Assembly: GCA_024742875.1 (NCBI GenBank)
Contig: JANSXP010000005.1
Coordinates: 62,001-126,000, forward strand
From: Planctomycetaceae bacterium
GTDB taxonomy: Bacteria > Planctomycetota > Planctomycetia > Planctomycetales > Planctomycetaceae
Length of the DNA stretch: 64,000 nt
Reading direction: 5' to 3'
The translations under genes and the position numbers were made by a program. Positions within the stretch are counted from its first letter, which is position 1. Each line of letters opens with the position of its first letter. The notes beneath the pieces are model-generated. The model was not told where the DNA came from. It made no database searches and worked only from the letters and a program-made list of their open reading frames with translations. Of this stretch, positions 38,136 through 47,917 are shown in pieces.

Positions 38136-38816
38136 TCAAAGGCCATCGTTGAAGAACGCAAAGTCTCCGCCGTCAGCACCCGAGTGGCATTCAATACAAC
38201 CCTGTGGTTTGCCGGCGAGCCGTAAGCGAGTGCCGTCGCCCACTTTTTCATCCACGCTGCCGTCCGGTCGGTACTTGATCCAGTACCAGTCGCCGCCTTC
38301 CCTGTTGTAACCTCGCGTACGGTACATCACGGTCACTGCCATGAGCGTCCTGCCGTCCGCTGCGTAGTTTTCCTTGACGACAATGCTGCGGTCAGGCAAT
38401 TCGGACGGTCGTCCGGCGGCCGTCCGGTTCAGGTACATCTTCAGCATCGCCCCATGGGGACTTTCGCCTGCATAAGTATCCCCTGTTCTGCCAGGAACCG
38501 GAGACCAGTTCTTGTACCGACTGTTGATCAGGTACTTCCAGAATTTGCTCTCAAACGTCTCTTTCACCACAGTACCACTGCCCTGACTTCCCGGCACACT
38601 CTGGCGAAACTGACTTCCGCCCTGGCGGGATGTGCCGCTGCCCTGCGTCTGCAGTCCGGGCTGCACGGTCCCACGATAGGGTTGCGACGGGGCGTTCTGA
38701 ATCGGGCGGGAGTTGATGGGAGATCCACCGCCACGGGAACCGGATTGCGCCAGAGCGGTCCCGACAAAACTCAGCAGCAGCGCTGGCCCGAGGGCCGACA
38801 ACAACAGACGAAACAT
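38136..38816 (-). CDS. Secreted cytochrome P460-like heme protein
   Basis: 226 residues with a signal peptide (cleavage after ALAQ, about residue 24). Residues 25-80 are a Ser/Gly/Gln-rich linker. The rest (about 88-220) is one domain with FESKFWKYLINSRYKNWS, MLKMYLN, GRTLMAVTVMYRTRGY and WYWIKYRPDGS, ending in a single heme c site CIECH (207-211) followed by HSGADGGDFAF. The layout matches cytochrome P460-type proteins, which bind an unusual heme P460 or ordinary heme c and act on hydroxylamine or NO in nitrifiers. Here only a periplasmic heme protein can be claimed. Start with GGAGA 9 bases upstream. Monocistronic. Confidence 0.85.
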   Translation of the reverse strand: MFRLLLSALGPALLLSFVGTALAQSGSRGGGSPINSRPIQNAPSQPYRGTVQPGLQTQGSGTSRQGGSQFRQSVPGSQGSGTVVKETFESKFWKYLINSRYKNWSPVPGRTGDTYAGESPHGAMLKMYLNRTAAGRPSELPDRSIVVKENYAADGRTLMAVTVMYRTRGYNREGGDWYWIKYRPDGSVDEKVGDGTRLRLAGKPQGCIECHSGADGGDFAFFNDGL

Positions 38817-38944
38817 GGCGTGTCTTTCTCCAGTAAGTGAGCAAAATCGGCCCTCTTTGCGGAGACTACGTCGTTGTCTGCTTCCTTACTTTTCAATCAG
38901 AAAAATTGGGACGTCTTTGCCGGCGATCCCGCTGTTCGATCTTG

Positions 38945-39496
38945 CTACTCGCCCGTTCCCCCGGCTGAATCCCCCTTATCAACAGCGATGTCAATCATCA
39001 GATCCGTAGCGATCCGTTCCAGTTCATCCTGGACCAGTTCCGGGGACAGCAGATCGGGCAGCCGGATCCCGGCGATCGCTCGGAAGATGCGACCACCGGA
39101 CTGTGGGGCGTCAGTGCATTCGGTGGTTAGTTCTTCGACGTTGATTTCGTGGCTCGCCAGCACCTGTGTGACTTCCCGGACAATTCCCGCGCGGTCATTG
39201 CCCACCACGCTGAGCCGATACAGCTGGCCCGCCTCCTGGCCTTCACCATCGGCATCCACAGCCACCACCACCTGCAGACCGTGAGTCTCCAGCTGTTCCA
39301 GATCGGCCACCATGGCGGCCGAGTTGTCGGCCGTTGTTTCCACCAGCACGATACCGGCAAACTGACCGGCCAGATGGGACATGCGGCTTTCCAGCCAGTT
39401 GCCCTCGTGACGGCGGACAACATCAGAGACCGCGCCCACCAGGCCGGGGCGATCGGGACCAACAAGAGTGACAACAAGAGCGGGCATAGTTTCCAT
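38945..39496 (-). CDS. Two-ACT-domain regulatory protein, GcvR-like
   Basis: 183 residues with two ACT domains: residues about 5-75 (ALVVTLVGPDRPGLVGAVSD) and about 92-170 (YRLSVVGNDRAGIVREVTQVL). This is the layout of glycine-cleavage-system regulator GcvR and related proteins, which sense glycine or another amino acid and control a partner by binding it. No gcv genes or GcvA-like activator lie in this window, so the target is unknown. Two starts are possible, 39496 (METMPALV) and 39487 (MPALV); the second has a better-spaced GGAAA. Confidence 0.87.
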   Translation of the reverse strand: METMPALVVTLVGPDRPGLVGAVSDVVRRHEGNWLESRMSHLAGQFAGIVLVETTADNSAAMVADLEQLETHGLQVVVAVDADGEGQEAGQLYRLSVVGNDRAGIVREVTQVLASHEINVEELTTECTDAPQSGGRIFRAIAGIRLPDLLSPELVQDELERIATDLMIDIAVDKGDSAGGTGE

Positions 39497-39651
39497 CCGT
39501 CAAAGTGTGGCCGCGCACTATACCGTATCACAGGCGGACTCACATCGCGCAGCTGCCGTTTTTCCGGCGTGCGCAACGGTCACCTGCGGAAGCTCGTGTG
39601 GTCCGCCCTGAAGTCCACATTTCGATGGCCCCAAACCGTCCCTGCGGGCTT

Positions 39652-42285
39652 ATGATAGGGGGCATGTGGAAGAGCGTTCGCCATCGTGTTTGCTGTTTGC
39701 TGATTCTCGCTGTCTGCTTCGCAGCGGGACCGCGCAGCTGCGCTCAGTCTGCGCTGCCTGACCGGGACGAAGAAGAGTTTCTGCGTCAGCTGATCGGCCG
39801 TCAGTTTTATGACCTCGCGAGACAGTATTGTGAGCAGCAGAATCGCCGCGCCACAACCACAGACGAGTCGGCGAAATGGCAGCGCAGAATCGGGCAGATT
39901 TACGCAGAACAAGCGTGGCTGAGTGATGCCGACAGTCGTGACGGACTGCTGGCTCTGGCCGTGGAACGCACCACGGACTTCCTGAAGGATCAGGCTCCCT
40001 CCGCCGAAGAGCAGTTTCTGCTGAGGATTCAGCAGGCTGGTCTGCTCAGCCAGTCTGTGCGGATGGGCCTGGTGGTTGACGAAGGCGGACACCTGTTTGC
40101 CCGCGAAACGCGTGACAGCGTGCCGCTGGCACACAGCGGAGCGGACGATGACAATGGGCCCGTCGCGCTGTCACCGCAGCAGAAAGCCTGGCGTCAGAGC
40201 CTGACCCGCAGCGAAGAACTGCTGGCGGCACTCGAACGGCAACTGGCGACGCTCAAACGTGAGCTGAACAGTCGGCAGGTGCTCGAAATCCGCGATCAGC
40301 TGAAGCTGCAGCTGCTGGAAACACGTTTGCTGCAGTGGCGTTTGCTGTCACAGACCGATCCTCGGCAGGCGTTCCGGATGCAGAATGAGCTCGACGAACA
40401 GCTGGATGCGCTGGCCCGTTCCACCCGCAGTCCGGTGACAGAATCACTGGCCAGGCTGAAACTGGCAGAAATCTCACTGCACAGTCACGACACACAGAGA
40501 TTCGATCTGCGTGTGCGTTCGCCGCGCCGCGAATACCTGCAGGACCAATGGGTCGTGCCCGCATTTTTTGAGGCCCGCAGCCTGCTCTCCCGCCAGGATC
40601 CGACAGCAGTCGGGCGCGTGTTACAGAACGTGTCTTTGGCCAAAGGGGTGCAGCGTCAGCATCTGATCTGGCTTCAGCTGGAGCAGCGACTGGGAGACTG
40701 CGAACTGGCAGCCGAACTGGAAAATCCAGAACTGGTGACCAGGTCGCGGATAGCCTTTGAACGGCAACTGCAGCAGGCGGGGCGGCAGCTGCAAGGCGTG
40801 TTTCGAGACGCCGCAGAACGCACGTCTCGCCGCTATCGACTGGTCCGGGAAGTTGGCGTGCACATTGCCGATCTGGTGGAAACCGTGGAGGTTGAAAAAC
40901 AGCGGGGCAATTTTCAGTCGGCACTGCGACTGATCGATCGGTCCGTTGCAAAACTGCCTCCCACCCGAGACGGTCCCCGAGCCGCACTGCTGCTGCGGGC
41001 CGGAGAACTTCATATCGCCGCCGGGCAGTGGCCGCAGGCGGTGTCCCGGCTGCAGCAGGCCGAACGCCTGTTCGCCAAAGCGGGCCGTGCCAGCGAACAG
41101 GCCACGGCCGATCTGCTGCGAATCTTCGCGCTGTCACGCATCAGTCAGCAAACACCGGACCGCACAGACTATCTGGAGGCTCTGGAGGCCCATGTGCGGC
41201 AGTTCTCACAGGAGCCCACCGCCGATCAGGCAAGACGCTGGCTGCTGCTGGCCGTTCGCAATTCCAACAAGCCGCGCGCTGCCGTGCTGGCGGCAGACAT
41301 TGCCAAAGCCACGTCGTCCCCCCGCCAGAAGCTGGCTGCCTGGAATGACTTCGTGGTCTGTTTTGATCAGGCTCTGCAGTCCCAGCAGCAGACCGGTGCC
41401 GATTTTGAAGGGCGGGAACAACTGGAAGCCGATCTGCGAACACAAATCTCGCAAATGCAGCAACAGCCGGATTTGTTTGCGGAGAACGAAATGGTGTCCC
41501 TGCTCAGCCTGCAGCTGATGCTCGATTTTCAACGCGACGTGAACCAGGGGAATTCGCTGGAGGACTATGCGGAACGGTCGAAAAAGATACGCAGCCTCAC
41601 GGCCTCGCCCACGCCGCTGAATGACCAGGAGCAGCAGCAGGTCCTGCGGCGAATGGATCTGCTGGATGTCATCATCGCCGCAAGGTCCAGAGTCTCACCG
41701 GAACAAATGGATTTGGCCCGGCGGCGGCTGATGCAGTCGGACGCCGCACCGATGATGACCGTGTCGCAGCTCAGTGTGCACATCAGCGTGCAGCAGCCAC
41801 AGTCGGGAGACGGCTGGCTGGCAGGAATGGGAGCGGACCTGCTGCACCGTGAACTCACCGAACAAACGAAAACACAATCGAAGGCAGCCACAGCCGCGCT
41901 GATCCGGCACCTGCCCCTGGCACAAAAGTTCTCTCAGCTGGGGCACCGGTCTGAATTGATGTCGCGCTGGGTGGACAGACTGCTGAGCGGTCGACTCTCG
42001 GCCGAGCAGACATTTCAGGTTGCCAGCGTGCTGGGAGCATCGCCCACTTCGGGCAACGGCCAGACAGTCGCCGCTTTCTGGAAGCAGGTGCTGACCACGC
42101 AGGCCAAAGGCAGCGATCTGTGGCTCACAGCTCAGCTGAAACTGGCGGATGCAGACGTGCAGAACGGGAACTTTGCCGAAGCTGCCCGACGTCTGGGGGT
42201 TGTCAGCACACTCTACCCGGACTGGGGCAGTCCCGAACGAAAAACAGAGGCGGCCAGGCTGCGGATGTCTTTACCGCGTCAGTAG
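39652..42285 (+). CDS. Large secreted helical-repeat protein of unknown function
   Basis: 877 residues with a signal peptide (VCCLLILAVCFAAG, then RSCAQS). The rest is almost wholly alpha-helical and rich in Gln, Arg, Leu and Ala, with TPR-like spacing (AALLLRAGELHIAAGQWPQA, WLTAQLKLADADVQNGNFAEAA). No catalytic motif is seen. The pattern fits an extracytoplasmic scaffold similar to tol-pal-associated or outer-membrane assembly TPR proteins, without evidence for either. The start is uncertain between ATG 39652 and ATG 39664; the latter has AGGGGG only one base away, too close. It is divergent from the ACT gene and followed after 253 bases by another secreted TPR protein. Confidence 0.75.
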   Translation: MIGGMWKSVRHRVCCLLILAVCFAAGPRSCAQSALPDRDEEEFLRQLIGRQFYDLARQYCEQQNRRATTTDESAKWQRRIGQIYAEQAWLSDADSRDGLLALAVERTTDFLKDQAPSAEEQFLLRIQQAGLLSQSVRMGLVVDEGGHLFARETRDSVPLAHSGADDDNGPVALSPQQKAWRQSLTRSEELLAALERQLATLKRELNSRQVLEIRDQLKLQLLETRLLQWRLLSQTDPRQAFRMQNELDEQLDALARSTRSPVTESLARLKLAEISLHSHDTQRFDLRVRSPRREYLQDQWVVPAFFEARSLLSRQDPTAVGRVLQNVSLAKGVQRQHLIWLQLEQRLGDCELAAELENPELVTRSRIAFERQLQQAGRQLQGVFRDAAERTSRRYRLVREVGVHIADLVETVEVEKQRGNFQSALRLIDRSVAKLPPTRDGPRAALLLRAGELHIAAGQWPQAVSRLQQAERLFAKAGRASEQATADLLRIFALSRISQQTPDRTDYLEALEAHVRQFSQEPTADQARRWLLLAVRNSNKPRAAVLAADIAKATSSPRQKLAAWNDFVVCFDQALQSQQQTGADFEGREQLEADLRTQISQMQQQPDLFAENEMVSLLSLQLMLDFQRDVNQGNSLEDYAERSKKIRSLTASPTPLNDQEQQQVLRRMDLLDVIIAARSRVSPEQMDLARRRLMQSDAAPMMTVSQLSVHISVQQPQSGDGWLAGMGADLLHRELTEQTKTQSKAATAALIRHLPLAQKFSQLGHRSELMSRWVDRLLSGRLSAEQTFQVASVLGASPTSGNGQTVAAFWKQVLTTQAKGSDLWLTAQLKLADADVQNGNFAEAARRLGVVSTLYPDWGSPERKTEAARLRMSLPRQ

Positions 42286-42538
42286 CGCCATCGTGTCGTT
42301 TGCCGGCAGCGGGCCGATACACGGCAGGTCTGGACGAATCCCGCACAGCTACCCGGACAGACAGCTTACATCCACCACCCGGCACGACCGGAAAACTCTC
42401 GACAGTTTCGGCAGGTGCTGCAACGTCGCGGCCGCATTTCAAAAGGCGAAGCGAATCCCACGGTGACGGCGGCCCTCTGACGACCGTAGGGTACAGTGCA
42501 GTGTGGGCCGTCCTTCATCACTTATGTGAGCCGCTTAG

Positions 42539-43822
42539 ATGTCTGCCATTCGCACTGTTCCGATGTTTGCCTGTCGTTGCGCCTTTGTCTTTCTGATTTT
42601 TGTTTCTCCCGTGCTGCTGCAGTCTTCATCCATCGCCTGGGGACAGCAGACCGACGAACCCGAACCAGAGGCGCCATCATCGGAGGGTCCCGCAGCGCTG
42701 GATGAAACGAATGGTGGACAGGCGAACGGTGCGCTGACTGAAAGTGGGCAGACGGACGATGCGCCGGCTCAGGGGCAGGACACAGAATCAGCCACCACGC
42801 CGGACCCGCGTATTGGCCGCCGCGTGATTGTGACCGTCGATCGGGCGCCGCTGCGGACCCCCAGACAGATTGTGTGGAAAGCGTACCGCGGTGAAGTGTT
42901 TACCGTTTCGCTGGTCAATGGCGAATGGCTGTGGATCTCCAGCAAGGGGGGATGGCTGTGGGAGAAGGAGACGGTCGACTTTGAAGACGCGATCACCCTG
43001 CTGACCACCACAATCGACAGCAAACCGACGGCGGAAAATTATGACATGCGAGGCATCGCCTACACGGCCCATGAAAAGTTTGACGAGGCCATCCAGGACT
43101 TTTCGGCCAGCCTGAAGCAGAAGCGAGTTGCCGGCGTACACAACAATCGCGGTCGCGCTTACTACCTGAAACAGGACTACAAAGCGGCCGTGAAGGACTT
43201 TGACGCGGCTCTGAAGATGAATCCAAAGCACTTTGTGTCCCTGCTGAATCGTGCGTTGTGCCGCATGGCGACCAACAAGCTGGACGCCGCGCTGCGGGAC
43301 CTGAACAAAGCCACCGCGCTGAACCCCGAGTTTCCCGAAGCACTCAACAACCGCGGTGTGATCTACATTCGCAAAAATGATGTCCGTCGCGCCATCGCCG
43401 ACTTCTCTTTGGCCCTGAAAATTGACGATGGATATGTCGAAGCCTATGGCAACCGCGCCGCCGCCCAGCGGCAACTGGGGCTGTTTGCCGATGCCAAAGC
43501 CGACCTGGAAACGGCCCAAACCAAAGATCCACTCAACTACAAGCCCGTCAATGATCTGGCGTGGTTTTACGCGACAGTCCCCGAAGCCGCTTTGCGTGAC
43601 GCTGACAAAGCCGTCGTGCTGGCCACCAAAGCATGCGAGATGACCAAATATGAAGACCCCAACACGCTGGACACCCTCGCGGCCGCCTACGCGCTGAAGG
43701 GCGACTTCAAACAGGCTCAGCAGTGGATTCTGACGGCCATCGAACTGGCCGATGCCGAGCAGCGCAAAGAGCTGGCAGCCCATAAGGAACTGCTGGAAGC
43801 CGAAAAGCCGATCATCAAGTAG
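42539..43822 (+). CDS. Secreted TPR protein with SH3-like domain
   Basis: 427 residues. Signal peptide to about residue 35 (SSIAWGQQ). An acidic low-complexity linker follows to about 85. Residues 90-145 form an SH3-like unit (RRVIVTVDRAPLRTPRQIVW, GEVFTVSLVNGEWLWISSKG). Residues 150-420 are about seven canonical TPRs (HNNRGRAYYLKQDYKAAVKDFDAALKMNP is one, shown here in part: NNRGRAYYLKQDYKAAVKDF). It is probably periplasmic and mediates protein-protein contacts. It converges with mraY across a 46-base gap holding a weak 6-bp hairpin. Confidence 0.85.
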   Translation: MSAIRTVPMFACRCAFVFLIFVSPVLLQSSSIAWGQQTDEPEPEAPSSEGPAALDETNGGQANGALTESGQTDDAPAQGQDTESATTPDPRIGRRVIVTVDRAPLRTPRQIVWKAYRGEVFTVSLVNGEWLWISSKGGWLWEKETVDFEDAITLLTTTIDSKPTAENYDMRGIAYTAHEKFDEAIQDFSASLKQKRVAGVHNNRGRAYYLKQDYKAAVKDFDAALKMNPKHFVSLLNRALCRMATNKLDAALRDLNKATALNPEFPEALNNRGVIYIRKNDVRRAIADFSLALKIDDGYVEAYGNRAAAQRQLGLFADAKADLETAQTKDPLNYKPVNDLAWFYATVPEAALRDADKAVVLATKACEMTKYEDPNTLDTLAAAYALKGDFKQAQQWILTAIELADAEQRKELAAHKELLEAEKPIIK

Positions 43823-43868
43823 GGATGCCAGGTTCGCCATGCAGAACGAACCAGTTCCCTTTGGATCA

Positions 43869-44972
43869 CTAGCGGAGCTTTAAGCTGGCGATGCCGATGA
43901 TCGCCAGCAGCGCCGAACAGATCCAGAACCGCAGCACAATCTTCATTTCGTGATCACCACGAAACACAAAGTGATTGTGCAGTGGACTGCAGCGCAGAAT
44001 GCGGCGTCCGGTCAGTCGAAACGAAGCCACCTGAACGATCACGCTGACCGTCTCCACTACAAAAATGCCGCCAATGACGATCAGCAGAAACTCCTGGCGG
44101 GTGACGACTGCGGCGACGGCCAGCAGTCCCCCGATGGGCAGAGATCCGGCATCGCCCATAAAAAGCTGCGCCGGGTAACCATTGAACCACAGAAAACCGA
44201 GCATCGCCCCCACCAGTGCTGCCAGCAGCACGCCGATTTCTCCGCTGCCGGGAACATGAGGCATGCTGAAATATTCGGCGATAACGCGATGACCGGCCAT
44301 GTAGGCCAGTGCGGTAAAGGCGCTCGCGGATGTGATCGTGCATCCGGTCGCCAGCCCGTCGAGTCCGTCGGTCAGATTGACGCCGTTGGCGGTCGCCGTG
44401 ATGACCAGGGCGGTCCACGCGACAAACGCCAGCCCCAGCGGAATGGCCACGTTGCCAATCGGCCAGATCAGATCTGTGCCCGAGTCCGTCGCCTCCAGCT
44501 GCGGAATGAGCAGCCAGCCGGCCGCGCAACCGATGACAAATTGCCAGAGCAGCTTTTGGCGGGCACTCATACCAATCCGACTGGTCCGCTGTTTGACCCA
44601 GTCGTCGCGAGCGCCGACCAGCGTCAGTGCGATCATCACCAGCAGCCCAACGTGCAGAAACGAAGAGGCCAGGTCGCTCCAGATCAGGCTGGACAGGAGG
44701 ACGGCCGCCATCACAAACAGGCCGCCCATGGTGGGTGTTTCAGATTTTTTGGCATGCAGCTGATTGAGGGTGTCCGACTTGCTGGCAATGCGTTCGCGGA
44801 ATCGTTTCTGCAGCCAGCCGATGGCCACCGGCCCCAGCAGCAGCGTGATCAGAAAGGCAGTCAGGCTGGCGGCCGCCAGCCGCGCCGTCAGAAAGACGCG
44901 CGAGTCACCGGTCGTGCGAGAAGCAACTTCATCCAAAATCGTACTGAAATTTCTCAGCAGCCAGAGAACCAT
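43869..44972 (-). CDS. mraY: Phospho-N-acetylmuramoyl-pentapeptide-transferase
   Basis: 367 residues, about ten membrane segments. It transfers phospho-MurNAc-pentapeptide to undecaprenyl phosphate, making lipid I on the cytoplasmic face. Family signatures: HAKKSETPTMGGL, ARDDWVKQ with the catalytic-type Asp pair, NGVNLTDGLDGLATG, and the C-terminal RCSPLHNHFV stretch. All expected catalytic Asp residues are seen. It stands alone here rather than in a dcw cluster, with a lipoprotein gene upstream on the same strand across a 162-base gap. It indicates a working peptidoglycan precursor pathway. Confidence 0.96.
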   Translation of the reverse strand: MVLWLLRNFSTILDEVASRTTGDSRVFLTARLAAASLTAFLITLLLGPVAIGWLQKRFRERIASKSDTLNQLHAKKSETPTMGGLFVMAAVLLSSLIWSDLASSFLHVGLLVMIALTLVGARDDWVKQRTSRIGMSARQKLLWQFVIGCAAGWLLIPQLEATDSGTDLIWPIGNVAIPLGLAFVAWTALVITATANGVNLTDGLDGLATGCTITSASAFTALAYMAGHRVIAEYFSMPHVPGSGEIGVLLAALVGAMLGFLWFNGYPAQLFMGDAGSLPIGGLLAVAAVVTRQEFLLIVIGGIFVVETVSVIVQVASFRLTGRRILRCSPLHNHFVFRGDHEMKIVLRFWICSALLAIIGIASLKLR

Positions 44973-45134
44973 AAATTCCGTTTTCCACAGAGCCGGCGTG
45001 CACCATCGGGCCCGGCCGCCGTTCGGTCATCCCTGCTCAATGAGATCAGAACGACGATGTCCGCCCGGCGCGTAGTCTAGAACATCCGCCGCCAATTTCG
45101 AACGCGGGGTCATGACGGGCGCGTGAGCGCCGGC

Positions 45135-45713
45135 TCAGTGCAGGTCGTCGAATCGGAGGCGGCGCATGATCTCCGCTTCCAGCAGCGGGTCACTGCCGCG
45201 GGGCAGCCATCGGGAGGGGCCCGCCTGGCCGATCACCTGATCCAGATCCCGCTGCAGCGGCTGCGATTCGGAGAACGTCGCACCGCCCTCGTAATTGGCC
45301 GCCAGCCCGGGCACATCTTCAATCTGCTTGTCGACGCTCACCAGAATCATGATGTAATCGGGCGAGGTTTCCTGAAAGCTGATCGTGACCCGCCGGCGGA
45401 TCGACTGCAGCGTGCTTTCCAGACGATTGGCGTAGCCCACCGAATCCCTGTTCCAGGGTTCCAGCAGACTGGAGCCGGCACGAAATTCGGTTTCGATCAC
45501 ACCTTCCAGTTTGCTCTCACGGGCCACCAGAAAGTGCATCTCGTGCAGCACGGCAATCGCGCGTTCCCACATCTGATCCCGCTGCGCTGCGGGAATCTGG
45601 ACGGCCGGTGGGGCCGCGGTGCGCGGATTCCCTGTCGGCAGTGACAAACAGCCAGACAGGGCTGCACACAGCAGCACGGCGATGCTGAAAATTGTACGGC
45701 GACGGGCGGACAT
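45135..45713 (-). CDS. Lipoprotein of unknown function
   Basis: 192 residues from the ATG at 45713. Signal peptide with lipobox ALSGC at about residue 22. The mature domain is mixed alpha/beta (QMWERAIAVLHEMHFLVARE, LEGVIETEFRAG, IRRRVTISFQ, YIMILVSVDKQ). This pattern recalls small planctomycete lipoproteins that read like LptE or DUF-type envelope proteins, but I cannot assign it. The open frame extends further upstream without a good start. It lies between mraY and a PhyH-type gene, all on the same strand. Confidence 0.75.
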   Translation of the reverse strand: MSARRRTIFSIAVLLCAALSGCLSLPTGNPRTAAPPAVQIPAAQRDQMWERAIAVLHEMHFLVARESKLEGVIETEFRAGSSLLEPWNRDSVGYANRLESTLQSIRRRVTISFQETSPDYIMILVSVDKQIEDVPGLAANYEGGATFSESQPLQRDLDQVIGQAGPSRWLPRGSDPLLEAEIMRRLRFDDLH

Positions 45714-45819
45714 GGGCTCTTCCGTGAGCAGAACGACGTTCGCGAGCATTCTGGCAGTTTCCGCCGTTTCCAACAACAGCGATTCAACGAGACACTCAGG
45801 CGGGCGGCCGGGCCGGTGT

Positions 45820-46623
45820 TCAGCCGTTTTTTGTCGACAGCAGCAGCTCCGGCAGAGCTGACGAGCGAGTGCCGGACAGGGGCGCGTTGTCCAGCGAACG
45901 GAAGGTAAACACGGCGGAGTACTTGGTTTGTTCGCTGTAGTTGCGGGTGGCCGAGTGGAAGCACTGAGCATGGAAAAACAGCACGTCTCCGGCTTTGAGC
46001 TCCGCCGTCACGGCGGAATCCAGCAGAGGACGATTGTCCGGAATGTCCTCGCGAAAGAACAGGTCCTCATCAAACTGGTGCGGCTGCAGACTTGCACGAT
46101 GAGTGCCTGGCAGCAGTTTCAGGCAGCCGTTGTCCAGTGTTTCTTCTCCCAGCGCAATCCAGATGTTCACCAGTTCCGGAGATTCGAACGCCCAGTAGCG
46201 GACGTCCCGATGCCAGCCAGTGTCACTGCTGAACTGCGGCTGCTTCGTCATGATGCAGTTGTGATGGGCCAGAGGCATGACCACCTGCGGGCCGAGCAGC
46301 TGCTGCAGCCGAGTCAGCAGAAACGGCTCTTTCACGAGCTGAGAAAAAACGGGGTCGCGGCTGAACGCCTGCTTAAGACGCCGAATGGTGCGTCCCCCTT
46401 CGGCCTCCATCGACTGCGGCGCTCCGGGATACTTCACCTGGGCCTCGTACTCAATGTCGCCGTAGTGCATGGCAGCATCGCGGCTGGCGATGTCCAGTAT
46501 CTTCGCGATGTAGGTGGGTGGGATTAAGTTGCGCTGAATGAGAAACCCGTCGGTCTGGAAGTCTGAAACTTCGCGATCGGTGAAGGCCGAATTCACGGTG
46601 CCGGAGTCAATCATCAGAAACAT
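45820..46623 (-). CDS. Phytanoyl-CoA dioxygenase (PhyH)-family protein
   Basis: 267 residues, a double-stranded beta-helix Fe(II)/2-oxoglutarate oxygenase. The metal site is seen as WHRDVRYW (His138, Asp140) and the distal His223 in FFHAQCFHSATRN. GCLKLLPGTHR is the usual family loop. It probably hydroxylates a small molecule; PhyH members act on many substrates, so none is named. The first in-frame codon is GTG (46626) directly before ATG 46623. An internal ATG at 46614 is also possible. No ribosome site is clear. It is divergent from the metallopeptidase gene. Confidence 0.9.
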   Translation of the reverse strand: MFLMIDSGTVNSAFTDREVSDFQTDGFLIQRNLIPPTYIAKILDIASRDAAMHYGDIEYEAQVKYPGAPQSMEAEGGRTIRRLKQAFSRDPVFSQLVKEPFLLTRLQQLLGPQVVMPLAHHNCIMTKQPQFSSDTGWHRDVRYWAFESPELVNIWIALGEETLDNGCLKLLPGTHRASLQPHQFDEDLFFREDIPDNRPLLDSAVTAELKAGDVLFFHAQCFHSATRNYSEQTKYSAVFTFRSLDNAPLSGTRSSALPELLLSTKNG

Positions 46624-46941
46624 CACTGCTGGAGGTCGTTACCGGAGAGATTCTTGCCCGCAACCGTCATTCTGCAAAGGGTCAATCTGCCGGAATCTGC
46701 TGCGTTCTGCGTCTTTTCATTGTCCTGTGACCAGCGAACGCAGGATTTGGTTCGATGTGCGACAGAATTTGCCATCCAGTCCGGGACAAACGTGGCTCTC
46801 CCTTTAAGATACGCATCCGCCTGGCTGGGAATCGTTCATCCCGGTCGGCGGGCCGGTCGGCCAGAAACCGGTGCTGCGGGCCTGGATTTGTAAGCAGCAA
46901 ACTTTGCACACCCCTGAACAACCAGGAACGGGAGAACGAGC

Positions 46942-47823
46942 ATGCGCTGGCGTGGACGCGAACGAAGTGACAATGTGACGGACCATCGTGGTGGCGTGCC
47001 GCGCGCCGCGCTGGGTGGCGGTGGCGGCCTGCTGGTCGTGATCGTGGTGCTGATTGTCAAAATGATGGGCGGTGGCCAGCAGGCCCAGAATCTTGCCGGC
47101 GGACTGGCCCGTCAGGTTCAGCAGCAGCGCGCCCCGGCGGATCCCGGTGGTGGCGCTGGCATCGAAGATGACAATCGGGAATTCATCGAAGTCGTGCTCA
47201 ACGACACGGAAGAAATCTGGACCGATCTGTTCGAGCGGCAGGTGCAGGGCGGGGGGTATCGCAGGCCGATGCTCAACATCTTCACCAGTCGCATCAATAC
47301 AGCTTGCGGCACTGGTCAGGCGGCGATGGGGCCGTTCTATTGCCCGGCCGATCAGGAAATCTACATCGACCCCACATTCTTTGACGATCTGGCCACCCGA
47401 CACAGTGCTCCGGGAGACTTCGCTCAGGCGTATGTGATTGCCCACGAAGTGGCTCATCACGTGCAGAACCTGCTCGGCTGGAACAAACCCGTCCAGCAGG
47501 CGCGAGCTTCCGGTGACGAAATTCTGTCGAACCAGATGTCCGTCCGCCTCGAATTGCAGGCCGACTTTCTGGCGGGCGTCTGGGCCCATCACGCGCATAA
47601 AGAATTCGACATTCTGGAAGCGGGCGACATGGAAGAGGCCATTCAGGCGGCCAACCAGATTGGCGATGACACACTGCAGCGTCAGGCCACCGGAACGGTC
47701 GTACCGGAACGATTCACCCACGGCACCTCCGCTCAGCGAGTGCGGTGGTTCAAAGAAGGATTGCGTTCGGGCGACCTCACCAAAGCCGAACTGCTGTTTC
47801 AGCTGGACTATCGGCGGCTCTAA
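46942..47823 (+). CDS. Neutral zinc metallopeptidase, YpfJ family
   Basis: 293 residues. One N-terminal membrane helix after a glycine run (about 25-42, GGGGGLLVVIVVLIVKMM). The peptidase domain has FYCPADQEIYIDPTFF and the zinc motif HEVAHH (His168, Glu169, His172), followed by ELQADFLAGVWAHHA with the third ligand region. This is the full-length PF04228 layout. The catalytic domain probably faces the periplasm. GGAG lies upstream of the ATG. The start of the VWA gene is 94 bases downstream on the same strand, so a shared transcript is possible. Confidence 0.93.
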   Translation: MRWRGRERSDNVTDHRGGVPRAALGGGGGLLVVIVVLIVKMMGGGQQAQNLAGGLARQVQQQRAPADPGGGAGIEDDNREFIEVVLNDTEEIWTDLFERQVQGGGYRRPMLNIFTSRINTACGTGQAAMGPFYCPADQEIYIDPTFFDDLATRHSAPGDFAQAYVIAHEVAHHVQNLLGWNKPVQQARASGDEILSNQMSVRLELQADFLAGVWAHHAHKEFDILEAGDMEEAIQAANQIGDDTLQRQATGTVVPERFTHGTSAQRVRWFKEGLRSGDLTKAELLFQLDYRRL

Positions 47824-47917
47824 GCCTGAGTCTCGCAAGGCGGGAAACCGGGCCGCACTTGCTTCCGACGGGTTGCGGTTTCTATGCTGAGAGATTGCTC
47901 CCATCGTCGAGACGCGC

